64,000 nucleotides of DNA, from contig DXZN01000005.1 of NCBI GenBank assembly GCA_019419645.1, positions 5,082 to 69,081 on the forward strand, given 5' to 3'. Below are positions 46,331 through 54,669 of the stretch, in pieces. This DNA is from Collinsella sp. Lineage in GTDB: Bacteria; Actinomycetota; Coriobacteriia; Coriobacteriales; Coriobacteriaceae. The position numbers were made by a program, and so were the translations under genes. The notes under the pieces were generated by a model. It ran no database searches. It saw nothing but the letters and a program-made list of their open reading frames with translations, and had not been told where the DNA came from. Each line of letters begins with the position of its first letter. The stretch's first letter is position 1.

Positions 46331-46694
46331 TGGTGGAGGCGCGGAGAATCGAACTCCGGTCCACGAAAGCCCCCTGATTGGCATCTCCAAGCTCAGTCGC
46401 TGGTTTAGTCTCGGACGCTTTGCGCGCAGCGACACGCTCGCGGCGTCCTAACCGGTTCGGTCTTAGCCCGCGCCATACCGATTACGTGCGCAGGAGCATT
46501 CCCCTAACATGACGTCGCGCCGGTGTCGGGGAAATCACCGGGTTGACGCGCCGCTATAAATTAAGCAGCGAGAGCCATAGGCTCAAAAGAAGAGTTGTTG
46601 TCAATTCAATTTGACGGTACCCCTGTTTAACGAGGCGAGGAGACCTCGGCTTGCTTCCTCTCTCAGAGCTATCGTGTCGAAACCAGTCGCCCCC
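46331..46694 (-). ncRNA. ssrA: transfer-messenger RNA
   Basis: This 364-nt RNA rescues stalled ribosomes. The 5-prime end GGGGGCGACTGGTTTCGAC and the 3-prime end GTTCGATTCTCCGCGCC-TCCACCA form the tRNA-like domain with a 7-bp acceptor stem and encoded CCA. The tag frame ends in codons for DNNSSFEPMALAA and a stop; the usual Ala resume codon is not obvious, so the exact first codon is uncertain. Pseudoknot-forming GC-rich segments fill the rest. Confidence 0.97.
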
Positions 46695-46933
46695 GAATGT
46701 TGGGAAAGTCTGGATGGTATCGGGCCTGCAAACACCCGATAACCGTCGACTTTTCAAGGAACATACGGGGCGAGCCCCGCTTGTGGAGTGTTATCTTACC
46801 ACGTTCTGAAAGCGGACAGCTGTTCTATGCACGAGCTGTGAAGACCCCAATGTGCGCCGCACTTCGCACTTTTGCTACCGATCGCGTCACGTATATTTTC
46901 GCCAAGCAAAATTGACCCGTCGAAAGGACCGTT

Positions 46934-47368
46934 ATGGATACCAAGCAGCAACTCGTCAATGCCCTCGCAGGCCTGGGCTCAACCATTACCGAAGCTATGG
47001 ATGTCATCGAAGGCTTTGTCCCCTGCGGACATCCCGCCCTCACGGTTTCGAACGCCCTTGTTGCGCTGGACGCTGACGATGATGCAGCTCTCGCCCAGCA
47101 GCTTGAGACCGTCGAAGGCTTTATCGACCACGTGAGCGAGAACCGCGGCGTGACCGCCTACCACGGCATCGAGGTCGAGCTCGCGGGTCCCAAAGCCGAT
47201 CTGCTCGCAGCAATCCGCGAGGTAGGCGCCCTTATGCAGACCGCAGGCGTCAAGAACACCCAGGTCAACGAGTGGGTCTACCGCAGCCTGGCAGCACTCG
47301 ACAGCTCCGACGAAAAGGCAGCCGAGCAGCTCGCAGAAAGTCCCGCCATTAAGGCCGAGCTTTTGTAA
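46934..47368 (+). CDS. protein of unknown function
   Basis: I do not recognise this 144-residue, acidic, mostly helical protein. It starts at ATG 46934 with AAAGGA upstream. Repeated amphipathic helices (QQLVNALAGLGSTITEAMDVI, in part LVNALAGLGSTITEAM; AALAQQLETVEGFIDHV; ADLLAAIREVGALMQ) suggest a small helical bundle. A lone cysteine is in FVPCGHPAL. There is no membrane helix. It is flanked by tmRNA and a convergent toxin-antitoxin pair. Confidence 0.75.
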   Translation: MDTKQQLVNALAGLGSTITEAMDVIEGFVPCGHPALTVSNALVALDADDDAALAQQLETVEGFIDHVSENRGVTAYHGIEVELAGPKADLLAAIREVGALMQTAGVKNTQVNEWVYRSLAALDSSDEKAAEQLAESPAIKAELL

Positions 47369-47377
47369 ATAGCAGAC

Positions 47378-47414
47378 GCGGGTCCCTTGGCGCATCGTCG
47401 TCCAAGAGGCCCGC
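47378..47414. terminator. imperfect hairpin between convergent genes
   Basis: GCGGG..CTTGG and CCAAG..CCCGC pair with bulges, between the hypothetical gene and the PIN toxin gene. Confidence 0.5.
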
Positions 47415-47426
47415 AAACAGTTCGCG

Positions 47427-47942
47427 TCAACCGATAGCCGCGCCGCCGCGTTCGGCCAAAGCAAGAATCGGCATCATTTGACGAGGTGTTTTTGCTGCAA
47501 GATCGGCATGTTCTAGCAGCTTGCGATCGTTAGTTACCAAGTAATCGACCTGCGCGCGCTTGCACGCGGCGAGCACCAAGTTGTCTTCGTAATCGCGATG
47601 GAGCGCTAAGTATTTGTCGGCCAGCCAAAGGTCCGACGCATCTGCACCCACGGCCGTGGCGTTTTCGGTCATGTTCCGAACAAACGCCAGCGCCGCATCG
47701 CCAATCGCGCGGGCAGAAGCCTCGCCGAGCGCTCCCCCGCTGGCAAGAACGCTACGCTTCAGTTCGTGCTGGACAACGTACAGCACGTCCTTGGCGATAT
47801 GCACCGGAAAGAACAACGTTGCGCCCGATTCCGTCGCCCGCCCAATAAACGCACGCGCGGCAAGCGACTCGGCATGGTCGACGCAAAACGAATCAACCCA
47901 TACGTTGGCGTCCACCATTATTTTAAGGGGAGCCCCGCTCAC
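47427..47942 (-). CDS. PIN-domain toxin
   Basis: This 171-residue likely ribonuclease has the first PIN acidic motif in IMVDANVWVDSF (near residue 10) and the later pair in DYEDNLVLAACKRAQVDYLVTND (in part EDNLVLAACKRAQVDYLV), with LLEHADL near the end. The GTG start at 47942 overlaps the antitoxin stop (TGTGA), typical of coupled toxin-antitoxin genes. Toxicity is inferred from family and context. Confidence 0.85.
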   Translation of the reverse strand: MSGAPLKIMVDANVWVDSFCVDHAESLAARAFIGRATESGATLFFPVHIAKDVLYVVQHELKRSVLASGGALGEASARAIGDAALAFVRNMTENATAVGADASDLWLADKYLALHRDYEDNLVLAACKRAQVDYLVTNDRKLLEHADLAAKTPRQMMPILALAERGGAAIG

Positions 47943-48292
47943 AGGATCATCCCCTTTTGGCGATAGCGCTCGTCCATGGCTTCGGAATAGATTGCGTCCC
48001 AACCGCGATCGTCGGATACGGGCGACGCAGCGATGCCCAAATCTGCATAAAGCCGGTCTGCCGCCGCCCACGACGCGGCGAACGGCGTATCGGGCACGAC
48101 GGTCTGCTGCCGGTCGTCGACGGCCGCAAGCACTTCCTCGCACTGCCCGCCACCCTGCGCGACCTTGGCCACCACCTTTTTGATGAGCTCGGGCAGTGAC
48201 CTGCCCGAAAGCCGCAGCGCCTCCTCGGCACGGTTCTTGACCTGGCGATCTACGCGAACGTTCACCTGCGCCATGCCGCTAACAGCACCCAC
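47939..48292 (-). CDS. RelB/DinJ-like antitoxin
   Basis: The first ~50 residues are a ribbon-helix-helix DNA-binding region, MAQVNVRVDRQVKNRAEEAL and GRSLPELIKKVVAKVAQ; the rest is an acidic tail that should bind the toxin. Two starts are possible: GTG 48292, with GGGAG upstream, or ATG 48274, which gives the classical MAQVNVRVD beginning. It is normal in length. It probably represses its own promoter through the inverted repeat at 48321-48354. Confidence 0.85.
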   Translation of the reverse strand: MGAVSGMAQVNVRVDRQVKNRAEEALRLSGRSLPELIKKVVAKVAQGGGQCEEVLAAVDDRQQTVVPDTPFAASWAAADRLYADLGIAASPVSDDRGWDAIYSEAMDERYRQKGMIL

Positions 48293-48320
48293 GTCGATCC
48301 CGCTCCCTTCAATTGCTAAC

Positions 48321-48354
48321 TATGCTAGCAACACTTTATAAAGAAGCTAGCATA
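48321..48354 (-). promoter_or_regulatory. toxin-antitoxin operator
   Basis: A perfect 9-bp inverted repeat, TATGCTAGC with GCTAGCATA, flanks 16 AT-rich bases just before the antitoxin gene. It is the expected site of autoregulation. Confidence 0.7.
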
Positions 48355-48365
48355 TGGTCAAATGC

Positions 48366-48411
48366 AAAAGGCCTGCGCCCAGACGACATCGATGCCGTCT
48401 GGGCGCAGGCC
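48366..48411 (-). terminator. terminator after the P-type ATPase
   Basis: A 16-bp stem, GGCCTGCGCCCAGACG with its complement, is followed on the minus strand by TTTTGC. Confidence 0.85.
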
Positions 48412-48435
48412 AGATAACGTGGACGAACACGTCTG

Positions 48436-50511
48436 CTAACGCAGGTAAGCCTTCGCGTTGCCCAGGCTGTAGGCAATCGTCGAGCCGTTGTGCAGCAGCG
48501 ACGATGCCTGCGGGGTAATCGCGCCGGTAATGCCCAGTGCCAAGAGCGCCGAGTTGGTGAGCATCACCTTAGAATAGGAGCTCGTCAGACGATCAATGAG
48601 GCCCTGGCTCATGCGGCGCAGGCGCACGATTGCGGCCAGATCTGTATCGGTCAGGATGATATCGGCGACCTCCTTGGCGATGTCGCTTCCACCGCCCATG
48701 GCCAGACCCACATCGGCCAGGCCCAGCGCCGGTGAGTCGTTGACGCCGTCGCCCACCATGGCAACGTGGCGCCCCTGGCTCTTGATGCGCTCCACATAGG
48801 CGTACTTGTCCTCGGGCAGCAGTTCGGCCTTAAACTCGTCGACACCCGCCTCGCGCGCAATGCGCTCGGCCGTGCGCTCCGAATCGCCCGTGAGCATAAC
48901 GACATGCTTGACGCCCAGCGCATGTAGGTCGGCGATGGCCTCACGGACCCCGGGCTTGAGCGGATCCTCGATGCCGAGCACGCCGACGACCTTGCCGTCG
49001 ACCGCCAGATACAGCGGCGACAGGCCCTGCATCTGGGACTCGATTTGCTCCTTAATGTCGGACTCGAGCTGCGCACCCTCGTCCTCAAATACAAAGTGCG
49101 CGGAACCGATGATGGCGCGACGCCCTTCAATGGACGAAGCGATGCCGTGCGCCACGATGTACTCGACGGCGGCATGGCGCTCGCGGTGCTCGAGCCCGCG
49201 CTCGCGGGCGGCGTTGACCACGGCACGCGCCACCGGATGCGGGAAATGCTCCTCCAAGCAAGCAGAAAGGCGCAGGACCTCGTCCTCGCTCCAGCCATCG
49301 GTGGTGAGCACGCAGGCAAGACGCGGCTGCGCCTCGGTAAGCGTGCCGGTCTTGTCAAACACAATGGTGTCGGCCTTGGCAAACGACTCAAAGTACTTCG
49401 CGCCCTTGACCATGACGCCCATCTTGGCAGCATCGCTCATAGCGGTCATGACGGCAACGGAACCCGTGAGCTTGAGTGCGCACGAGTAGTCGACCATCAG
49501 TGCCGCGGAGGTCTTGATGAGACTGCGCGTGGTGAGCGCAACCAGGCCCGCGAGCAGGAAGTTCCACGGGACGATCTTGTTGGCAAGGTCCTCCATATGC
49601 GACTGGCCCTCGGACTTGAGCGAGTCGGCCGTCTGCACGAGCGAGACAATTGAGCGCAGTTTGGTTTGCGCCGTATTGGCGCGCACACGCACCAAGATGC
49701 TGCCGTCCTCCACGACGGTGCCGGCGAACACGTCGTCGCCCACGCTGCGCTCGACGGCAAGCGGCTCGCCGGTCAGGGTCGCCTGGTTGACCATGGCGCT
49801 CCCCTGCTCGACAACACCGTCGATGCAAATGGACATGCCGGTGCGCACGGCGACCAGATCGCCGGGCTCAAGCTCGGTGGCGGCAACGCTTACCTCGGTG
49901 TCGCCGACAACCTTTTGCACCTTGTCGGGTACATCGAGCAGCGAGTTGATGAGCTCGTTTTCGCTCATGGCGCGGGTGTAGTCCTCGAGCAGCTCGCCCA
50001 CGTTGAGCAGGAACATTGTCTGGCCCGCGGTGTCGACATCACGCTTGACGAACGAAATGCCGATGGCCGAAGCGTCGAGCACGGGAACGGTCAGGCGCGG
50101 CTGCGCCAGCTCATGAAGGGCAGCGCGCAAAAATGCCATGTAACCGGCCACGACAAACACCGCACGCAGAGGCGTCGGCAAGAACCAGCGGCGCGCGTAG
50201 TGGGCGCCGACGAGTGTCGCCAGGTCCATAACGAGTTTGTGCTTGCGCGGCTCAAGCTGCATCACATAGCCCGACTTGGCATCGGCGATAGCTTGAGCAT
50301 CGAGTGCGCCCAAGGCGTCGAGCACGCTCGCGCGACGTGGCTCGTCGTATTCGAGTGCCATCTGGCCGATGCGGCCGTAGACGCGCACCTTGTGCACGCC
50401 GTCGATGTCGCCGCCAAGCTTAAGAAGTGCATCGAGATCGCTCTCTGGCACAGGACCCGCCAATTGAAGACGGGTCCTGCCGGGGATCTCGCTAATAATC
50501 GAGAATCTCAT
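48436..50511 (-). CDS. P1B-type heavy-metal translocating ATPase
   Basis: This 691-residue membrane ATPase has an N-terminal HMA-like domain starting SEIPGRTRLQLAG, the phosphorylation site Asp386 in FDKTGTLT, TGEPLAVER in the actuator domain, FPHPVARAVV (the HP motif) and MVGDGVNDSPAL. The usual CPC or SPC metal site in the sixth helix is replaced by DYSCALK with Asp341 and Cys344. Metal specificity is therefore uncertain. It has a 22-base gap to the small gene upstream, with which it forms an operon. Confidence 0.9.
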   Translation of the reverse strand: MRFSIISEIPGRTRLQLAGPVPESDLDALLKLGGDIDGVHKVRVYGRIGQMALEYDEPRRASVLDALGALDAQAIADAKSGYVMQLEPRKHKLVMDLATLVGAHYARRWFLPTPLRAVFVVAGYMAFLRAALHELAQPRLTVPVLDASAIGISFVKRDVDTAGQTMFLLNVGELLEDYTRAMSENELINSLLDVPDKVQKVVGDTEVSVAATELEPGDLVAVRTGMSICIDGVVEQGSAMVNQATLTGEPLAVERSVGDDVFAGTVVEDGSILVRVRANTAQTKLRSIVSLVQTADSLKSEGQSHMEDLANKIVPWNFLLAGLVALTTRSLIKTSAALMVDYSCALKLTGSVAVMTAMSDAAKMGVMVKGAKYFESFAKADTIVFDKTGTLTEAQPRLACVLTTDGWSEDEVLRLSACLEEHFPHPVARAVVNAARERGLEHRERHAAVEYIVAHGIASSIEGRRAIIGSAHFVFEDEGAQLESDIKEQIESQMQGLSPLYLAVDGKVVGVLGIEDPLKPGVREAIADLHALGVKHVVMLTGDSERTAERIAREAGVDEFKAELLPEDKYAYVERIKSQGRHVAMVGDGVNDSPALGLADVGLAMGGGSDIAKEVADIILTDTDLAAIVRLRRMSQGLIDRLTSSYSKVMLTNSALLALGITGAITPQASSLLHNGSTIAYSLGNAKAYLR

Positions 50512-50529
50512 AGTTTGTGCCTGGGAGCG

Positions 50530-50775
50530 TTACTCGGCTGCCTCGTCAGCAGCGGCCTCGCTCTGGGTGATGTAAGCAGCCTCGGCAACCATGTCGTCGA
50601 CATTAGCCTTGGCCTGCTCGACCATGTCCTGGTAGCCGTTCTTGATGCGCATGCCGCACGCGATACCCTGCACGCAGGCATTCTTGACCGGAGCGCTGGT
50701 AAGCAGCTTGATGCCGGCCGTGCCAAGCAGAAAACCGCCACCGACAAGCAGGGTATTGAACGTCGACTTCTTCAT
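50530..50775 (-). CDS. DUF6110-like small protein
   Basis: This 81-residue protein has a hydrophobic N-terminal segment, TLLVGGGFLLGTAGIKLLTS, then a conserved-looking helix with KNACVQGIACGMRIK and a negatively charged tail. It resembles the DUF6110 family that accompanies P1B ATPases with the DYSC-type site in other gut bacteria; this recognition is from memory. ATG 50775 follows GGGAG. Confidence 0.75.
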   Translation of the reverse strand: MKKSTFNTLLVGGGFLLGTAGIKLLTSAPVKNACVQGIACGMRIKNGYQDMVEQAKANVDDMVAEAAYITQSEAAADEAAE

Positions 50776-50884
50776 GTTGCTTCTCCCTTTTGCCGCATTG
50801 GACGCGGCATGGTGCTTCAGCACCCGAGTAAACAAGTTTGCTCGAGCACGCTTTTGAAATATCTCAATTTTATCTAACTATCTA

Positions 50885-50902
50885 GGTCAGCCATGGCTAA
50901 CC
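50885..50902. promoter_or_regulatory. palindrome with AGCCATGGCT core, upstream of the ATPase operon
   Basis: GGTCAGCCATGGCTAACC is an 18-base near-perfect palindrome 110 bases before the DUF6110 gene. The same ten-base core with GT/AC flanks is at 54609-54626 before the ABC transporter operon. The half site GGTTAGCC resembles DtxR-family sites, so shared metal control is possible. Confidence 0.5.
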
Positions 50903-50945
50903 TTTTGAAAATTAACGATGCGGAGTAACCGATTGTCAATGTGAG

Positions 50946-50962
50946 AAAGGGACTGTCCCTTT
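50946..50962 (-). terminator. palindromic repeat after the ABC operon
   Basis: AAAGGGACTGTCCCTTT lies just after the stop codon of the ABC gene. The same palindrome is inside the terminator at 55713-55745. Confidence 0.6.
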
Positions 50963-50970
50963 GCCCCTTC

Positions 50971-52728
50971 TTACAACTGCCAGGTAGCTGCTTCCTTTTG
51001 CAGCGCCACCATGCGGGCGAATTCTCCACCTGCCGCCTTGAGCTGCGCCGGAGTGCCCTGCTCGGCAACCACACCATCCTTGAGTACAACGATTTTGTCG
51101 GCATTTTCCACCGTACGCATACGGTGGGCAATAACGATAACCGTCTTACCTGCAAGCAGACGGGAGAGCGCCTGCTGAACCACGGTCTCGTTCTCCACAT
51201 CCAAGCTCGCCGTCGCCTCGTCCAACAGCACGATAGGCGCGTCTTTGAGCAGCGCACGGGCGATAGAGATGCGCTGGCGCTCACCGCCGGACAGCTTGGA
51301 GCCGTTCTCGCCGATCATGGTGTCATAGCCCTGCGGCATGCGGCTTACAAACTCGTCGCAGTTGGCGGCACGCGCGGCGGCAAGCACTTCCTCATCGGTG
51401 GCATCGCGACGGCCAAGGCGGATGTTTCCCATCACCGTGTCGTCAAAGAGCAGCACGTCTTGAAACACAATGGCATAGTCGCGCAGCAGCACCTCGGGGT
51501 CCACGCTCGCAACATCCACACCGCCCACGGTAACCGTGCCTTCGGTGGCGTCCCAAAAGCGCGCGGCCAGGCGGCTCACCGTGGACTTACCGGAGCCCGA
51601 AGGACCGACCAGTGCCGTGACCTCGCCTTCCTTGGCGGTAAAGCTCACATCGGTAAGAACTTTCTCGCCGGCGCGGCCGTCCTCGCCCGCACCATAGCCA
51701 AATGCCACGTGATCGAACACCACATCGTGGCCCACGGGCTCAAATTTCTCGCTGCCCCGCGCCACAGGCTCTTCCATGATGGAACGCATGCGCTTGGCCG
51801 ACGACTCGGCGGCAAACAGCTCGGACATCAGCATCAGTGCCTGATCGAAGGGCGCATAGATGCGGCTCACCATAAGCAGGAAGGCAAACATCACCAAAAA
51901 GTCGACCTGGCCGGAGGCGACCATCGCAGCGCCCGTGACCAACGTGGTGGCAATCCCCAGGCGCAGGATGGCAAAGGCGGAGTTGACCAAAAGCCCATTG
52001 GCGAGCTCGCCTTTGGTGGTCTCGCGCTCCTCGGCATCGATCACGGCGTTGAGCCCCTCAAGATAATGAGCCTCCTGGTTGGTGGCGCGGATCTCGCGCA
52101 CGCAGTCGAGCGTCTCCTGGATCGCCTCGGTAACCTTGACCTTCTCGGCACGCACATGGTCGAACACCGGGGTCATGGGGCCGCGTGTCAGATACAGCAC
52201 GGCAAAGGCCACGGGCACGCTCCAAAACGCCGCGATCGCCAGCTGCCAGCAAAAGAACAGCGACGCCACGAACACAATGGCGCTTGCGATGATGGCACCC
52301 CAAAGCTCTCCCAGCACGTGGCTGTAGGCGTGCTCCATGGCCTGGACGTCGCCCATAATGGTCTCGGTTAAATCGGCCAGATCACGACGGCCAAAAAACG
52401 ACAGCGGCAGCTTGCGCAAGCGCTCGGCGATCTCCATACGCTGCTTGCCGCACTCCTCGTAAAAGATGCAGTAGGTGTAGTAATACTGCTGCCAGTTAGA
52501 GGCAAAGAGCAACACGAAAAAGACCAGGAGGCCGCCCACAATCGGCAGGGCATCCGGCAGGTCGGCACCGGTGGCGAGATGTTCGACAAAGCCGGCCATG
52601 ACCAGGAACAAAAAGCCCATGCCGGCCATAGTGATGAGATTGGTGAGCGTGGTCCAGAAAATGCCGCGCTTAACGCCGGCGATGCCTTTATCGGATAGGA
52701 AATACTTCTTTTGGAATGAGGCAAACAT
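50971..52728 (-). CDS. ABC transporter, fused membrane and ATPase domains (second gene)
   Basis: This 585-residue half-transporter has six predicted helices in the first ~330 residues, then Walker A GPSGSGKST, Q-loop VFQDVLLFDD, signature LSGGERQRISIARALL and Walker B IVLLDEATASLD. It starts directly after the stop codon of the partner gene (TAA-ATG). With the partner it should form a heterodimer. The arrangement beside an AraC regulator resembles YbtPQ/IrtAB-type siderophore importers, but export of a small molecule is equally possible. Confidence 0.9.
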   Translation of the reverse strand: MFASFQKKYFLSDKGIAGVKRGIFWTTLTNLITMAGMGFLFLVMAGFVEHLATGADLPDALPIVGGLLVFFVLLFASNWQQYYYTYCIFYEECGKQRMEIAERLRKLPLSFFGRRDLADLTETIMGDVQAMEHAYSHVLGELWGAIIASAIVFVASLFFCWQLAIAAFWSVPVAFAVLYLTRGPMTPVFDHVRAEKVKVTEAIQETLDCVREIRATNQEAHYLEGLNAVIDAEERETTKGELANGLLVNSAFAILRLGIATTLVTGAAMVASGQVDFLVMFAFLLMVSRIYAPFDQALMLMSELFAAESSAKRMRSIMEEPVARGSEKFEPVGHDVVFDHVAFGYGAGEDGRAGEKVLTDVSFTAKEGEVTALVGPSGSGKSTVSRLAARFWDATEGTVTVGGVDVASVDPEVLLRDYAIVFQDVLLFDDTVMGNIRLGRRDATDEEVLAAARAANCDEFVSRMPQGYDTMIGENGSKLSGGERQRISIARALLKDAPIVLLDEATASLDVENETVVQQALSRLLAGKTVIVIAHRMRTVENADKIVVLKDGVVAEQGTPAQLKAAGGEFARMVALQKEAATWQL

Positions 52729-54555
52729 TTAGGCCTCACCTCCCTTCGCGGCGGCGGCATCCGCGGTCGCTGCAGTGATTTTCCAGCTCGCGGCCTGTTC
52801 GTATTCGGCCCACATCTTGGCATACAGACCCTCTTGGGACAGCAACTCGGCATGGGTGCCAGTCTCCTGCACGCTGCCCTGGTTGAGCACCACGATTTGG
52901 TCTGCGCCCACTACAGTCGAGAGTCGGTGCGCGATCATAATGACCGTGCGACCCGCCGCCAGCTTGCTAAAGGCGCGCTGGATGAGCGCCTCGTTCTCGG
53001 GATCGGCAAACGCCGTGGCCTCATCGAGCACCACGATAGGCGCGTCTTTAAGGATCGCGCGGGCGAGTGCAACGCGCTGGACCTCGCCGCCCGAAAGATA
53101 TGCTCCGCCGGCACCGAGCATGGTATTGATGCCCTGTGGGAGCTTGGCCACAATGTCGTCGCACTGAGCTGCGGAGAGGGCCGCACGCACTTCGTCATCA
53201 GTGGCCGTAGGCTTGGAGGCGCGCACGTTATCGGCAAGTGTTTGCCGGAACAGCTGGTTGGTCTGGAACACGAAGGCGACCTGGTCCATAAGCTCGTGCG
53301 GATCCATATCGTGAACGTCCACACCGCCTACGAGCACTCGACCCGAGGAAACATCCCAAAAACGCGGGATCAGGCTTGCGCAGGTTGACTTACCGCCACC
53401 CGAGGGGCCCACCAGGGCGAGGGTGCTACCAGCGGGAACGCTGAAACTCACATGGCTAACGGCAGGTGCTTCGGCACCCTCGTACGTAAAGCTCACGTCC
53501 TCAAATCGCACGTCGCCGCCGGCAGGGTGCTTGGGTTGGGCGGGCACGGAGAGCTGCTTGGAATCCATGACGCTTCGAATACGAGCCAGTGAATCGGCAC
53601 TCATTTGAGAGGCCTCGCCCACAAACATGAGCTTGGTCATGGCCGTCGGCACCACGGCCGAAAATATCGCGTAAAACGTGAAGTTGGCCATAAAATGCGC
53701 GAAGTCCGTCTCGCCCGGCGCCAACAGCAACGCCACGGGCAATAGGAATGCCACAAGACCATTGAGCGCGGTAAGGTTGAGTACCTGCGGACCTCGACAG
53801 AACGTGCCCGAATAGTTTTGTGCCGTGTCGGCGTATTCGGCGATCGCATCGTGGAAAGCCTTAAAGGAGTAGACCGTCTGCTGAAACACCTTGACCACCG
53901 GAATACCGCGTACGTATTCGGTGCCCGTCTTGTTCATTTTGACTAGTTCATCCATGTAGGCCTTCATGAACTCGGCGCCTTTACCGCTCATCATGGTGGC
54001 CATGGCGCCAAACGAAATGGCCACCGAGATGAGGCATGCCGCGCCCAAGCGCCAATCGAGGGCGAAAAGCAGCACGAGCAGACCTGCGACCATGGCGGTG
54101 GCGCCGGCGATATCGGGCAGCATGTGCGCGAGCAGTGTCTCGGTTGAGGCGGCGCATCCGTCTACGATACGGCGCAGCTCACCGGTGGCGTGCGTGTCAA
54201 AGTAGCCGAGCGGCAGCTTAAGCAGATGCTCGCTCGTAGCCTTGCGGATATTGGACGCGCAACGAAACGCGGATAGGTGTGTGCACATGAGCCCCACGAA
54301 ATAAATCACGATGCTCACCAGGGCAAAACCGACGGCCCACCAACCATACATCGCGATATCGCAGGCTTCGCTCCAGTTAGGTGCCACGGCGATCAGATCG
54401 CGCGCGACAAGCCAAATGCACACGTACGGGCCAAAGCTCAGCAGCTGCGAGAGCGCCGAGAGGGCCATGCCCAAATATGTTAGGAATTTACGGTCGCCGG
54501 CATATGCAAGCAGCTCGCCGATACCGCCGCCTTCCTTTTTTGATCCCTTTGCCAT
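52729..54555 (-). CDS. ABC transporter, fused membrane and ATPase domains (first gene)
   Basis: This 608-residue half-transporter has an N-terminal membrane domain with helices such as FLTYLGMALSALSQLLSFGP, and an ATPase domain with Walker A GPSGGGKST, signature LSGGEVQRVALARAIL and Walker B IVVLDEATAFADPEN. The residue after the Walker B Glu region reads AFADPE, as in IrtA/YbtP-like members. ATG 54555 follows AAAGGAA; the longer frame upstream is unsupported. It is first in the two-gene operon, divergent from the AraC gene. Confidence 0.9.
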   Translation of the reverse strand: MAKGSKKEGGGIGELLAYAGDRKFLTYLGMALSALSQLLSFGPYVCIWLVARDLIAVAPNWSEACDIAMYGWWAVGFALVSIVIYFVGLMCTHLSAFRCASNIRKATSEHLLKLPLGYFDTHATGELRRIVDGCAASTETLLAHMLPDIAGATAMVAGLLVLLFALDWRLGAACLISVAISFGAMATMMSGKGAEFMKAYMDELVKMNKTGTEYVRGIPVVKVFQQTVYSFKAFHDAIAEYADTAQNYSGTFCRGPQVLNLTALNGLVAFLLPVALLLAPGETDFAHFMANFTFYAIFSAVVPTAMTKLMFVGEASQMSADSLARIRSVMDSKQLSVPAQPKHPAGGDVRFEDVSFTYEGAEAPAVSHVSFSVPAGSTLALVGPSGGGKSTCASLIPRFWDVSSGRVLVGGVDVHDMDPHELMDQVAFVFQTNQLFRQTLADNVRASKPTATDDEVRAALSAAQCDDIVAKLPQGINTMLGAGGAYLSGGEVQRVALARAILKDAPIVVLDEATAFADPENEALIQRAFSKLAAGRTVIMIAHRLSTVVGADQIVVLNQGSVQETGTHAELLSQEGLYAKMWAEYEQAASWKITAATADAAAAKGGEA

Positions 54556-54608
54556 GAGATTCCTTTCTAACGGCTTGAGAGTTAACCGTAATGAACTTAT
54601 CATTGATG

Positions 54609-54626
54609 TGTTAGCCATGGCTCACA
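54609..54626. promoter_or_regulatory. palindrome with AGCCATGGCT core, between ABC operon and araC-type gene
   Basis: TGTTAGCCATGGCTCACA is an imperfect 18-base palindrome with the same core as the site at 50885-50902. It lies 54 bases from the ABC start and 44 bases from the regulator start. Confidence 0.5.
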
Positions 54627-54669
54627 ATCGAGCCAGGCGTGGACGTTTCTGCAAAGGAAAGGGACGCTT

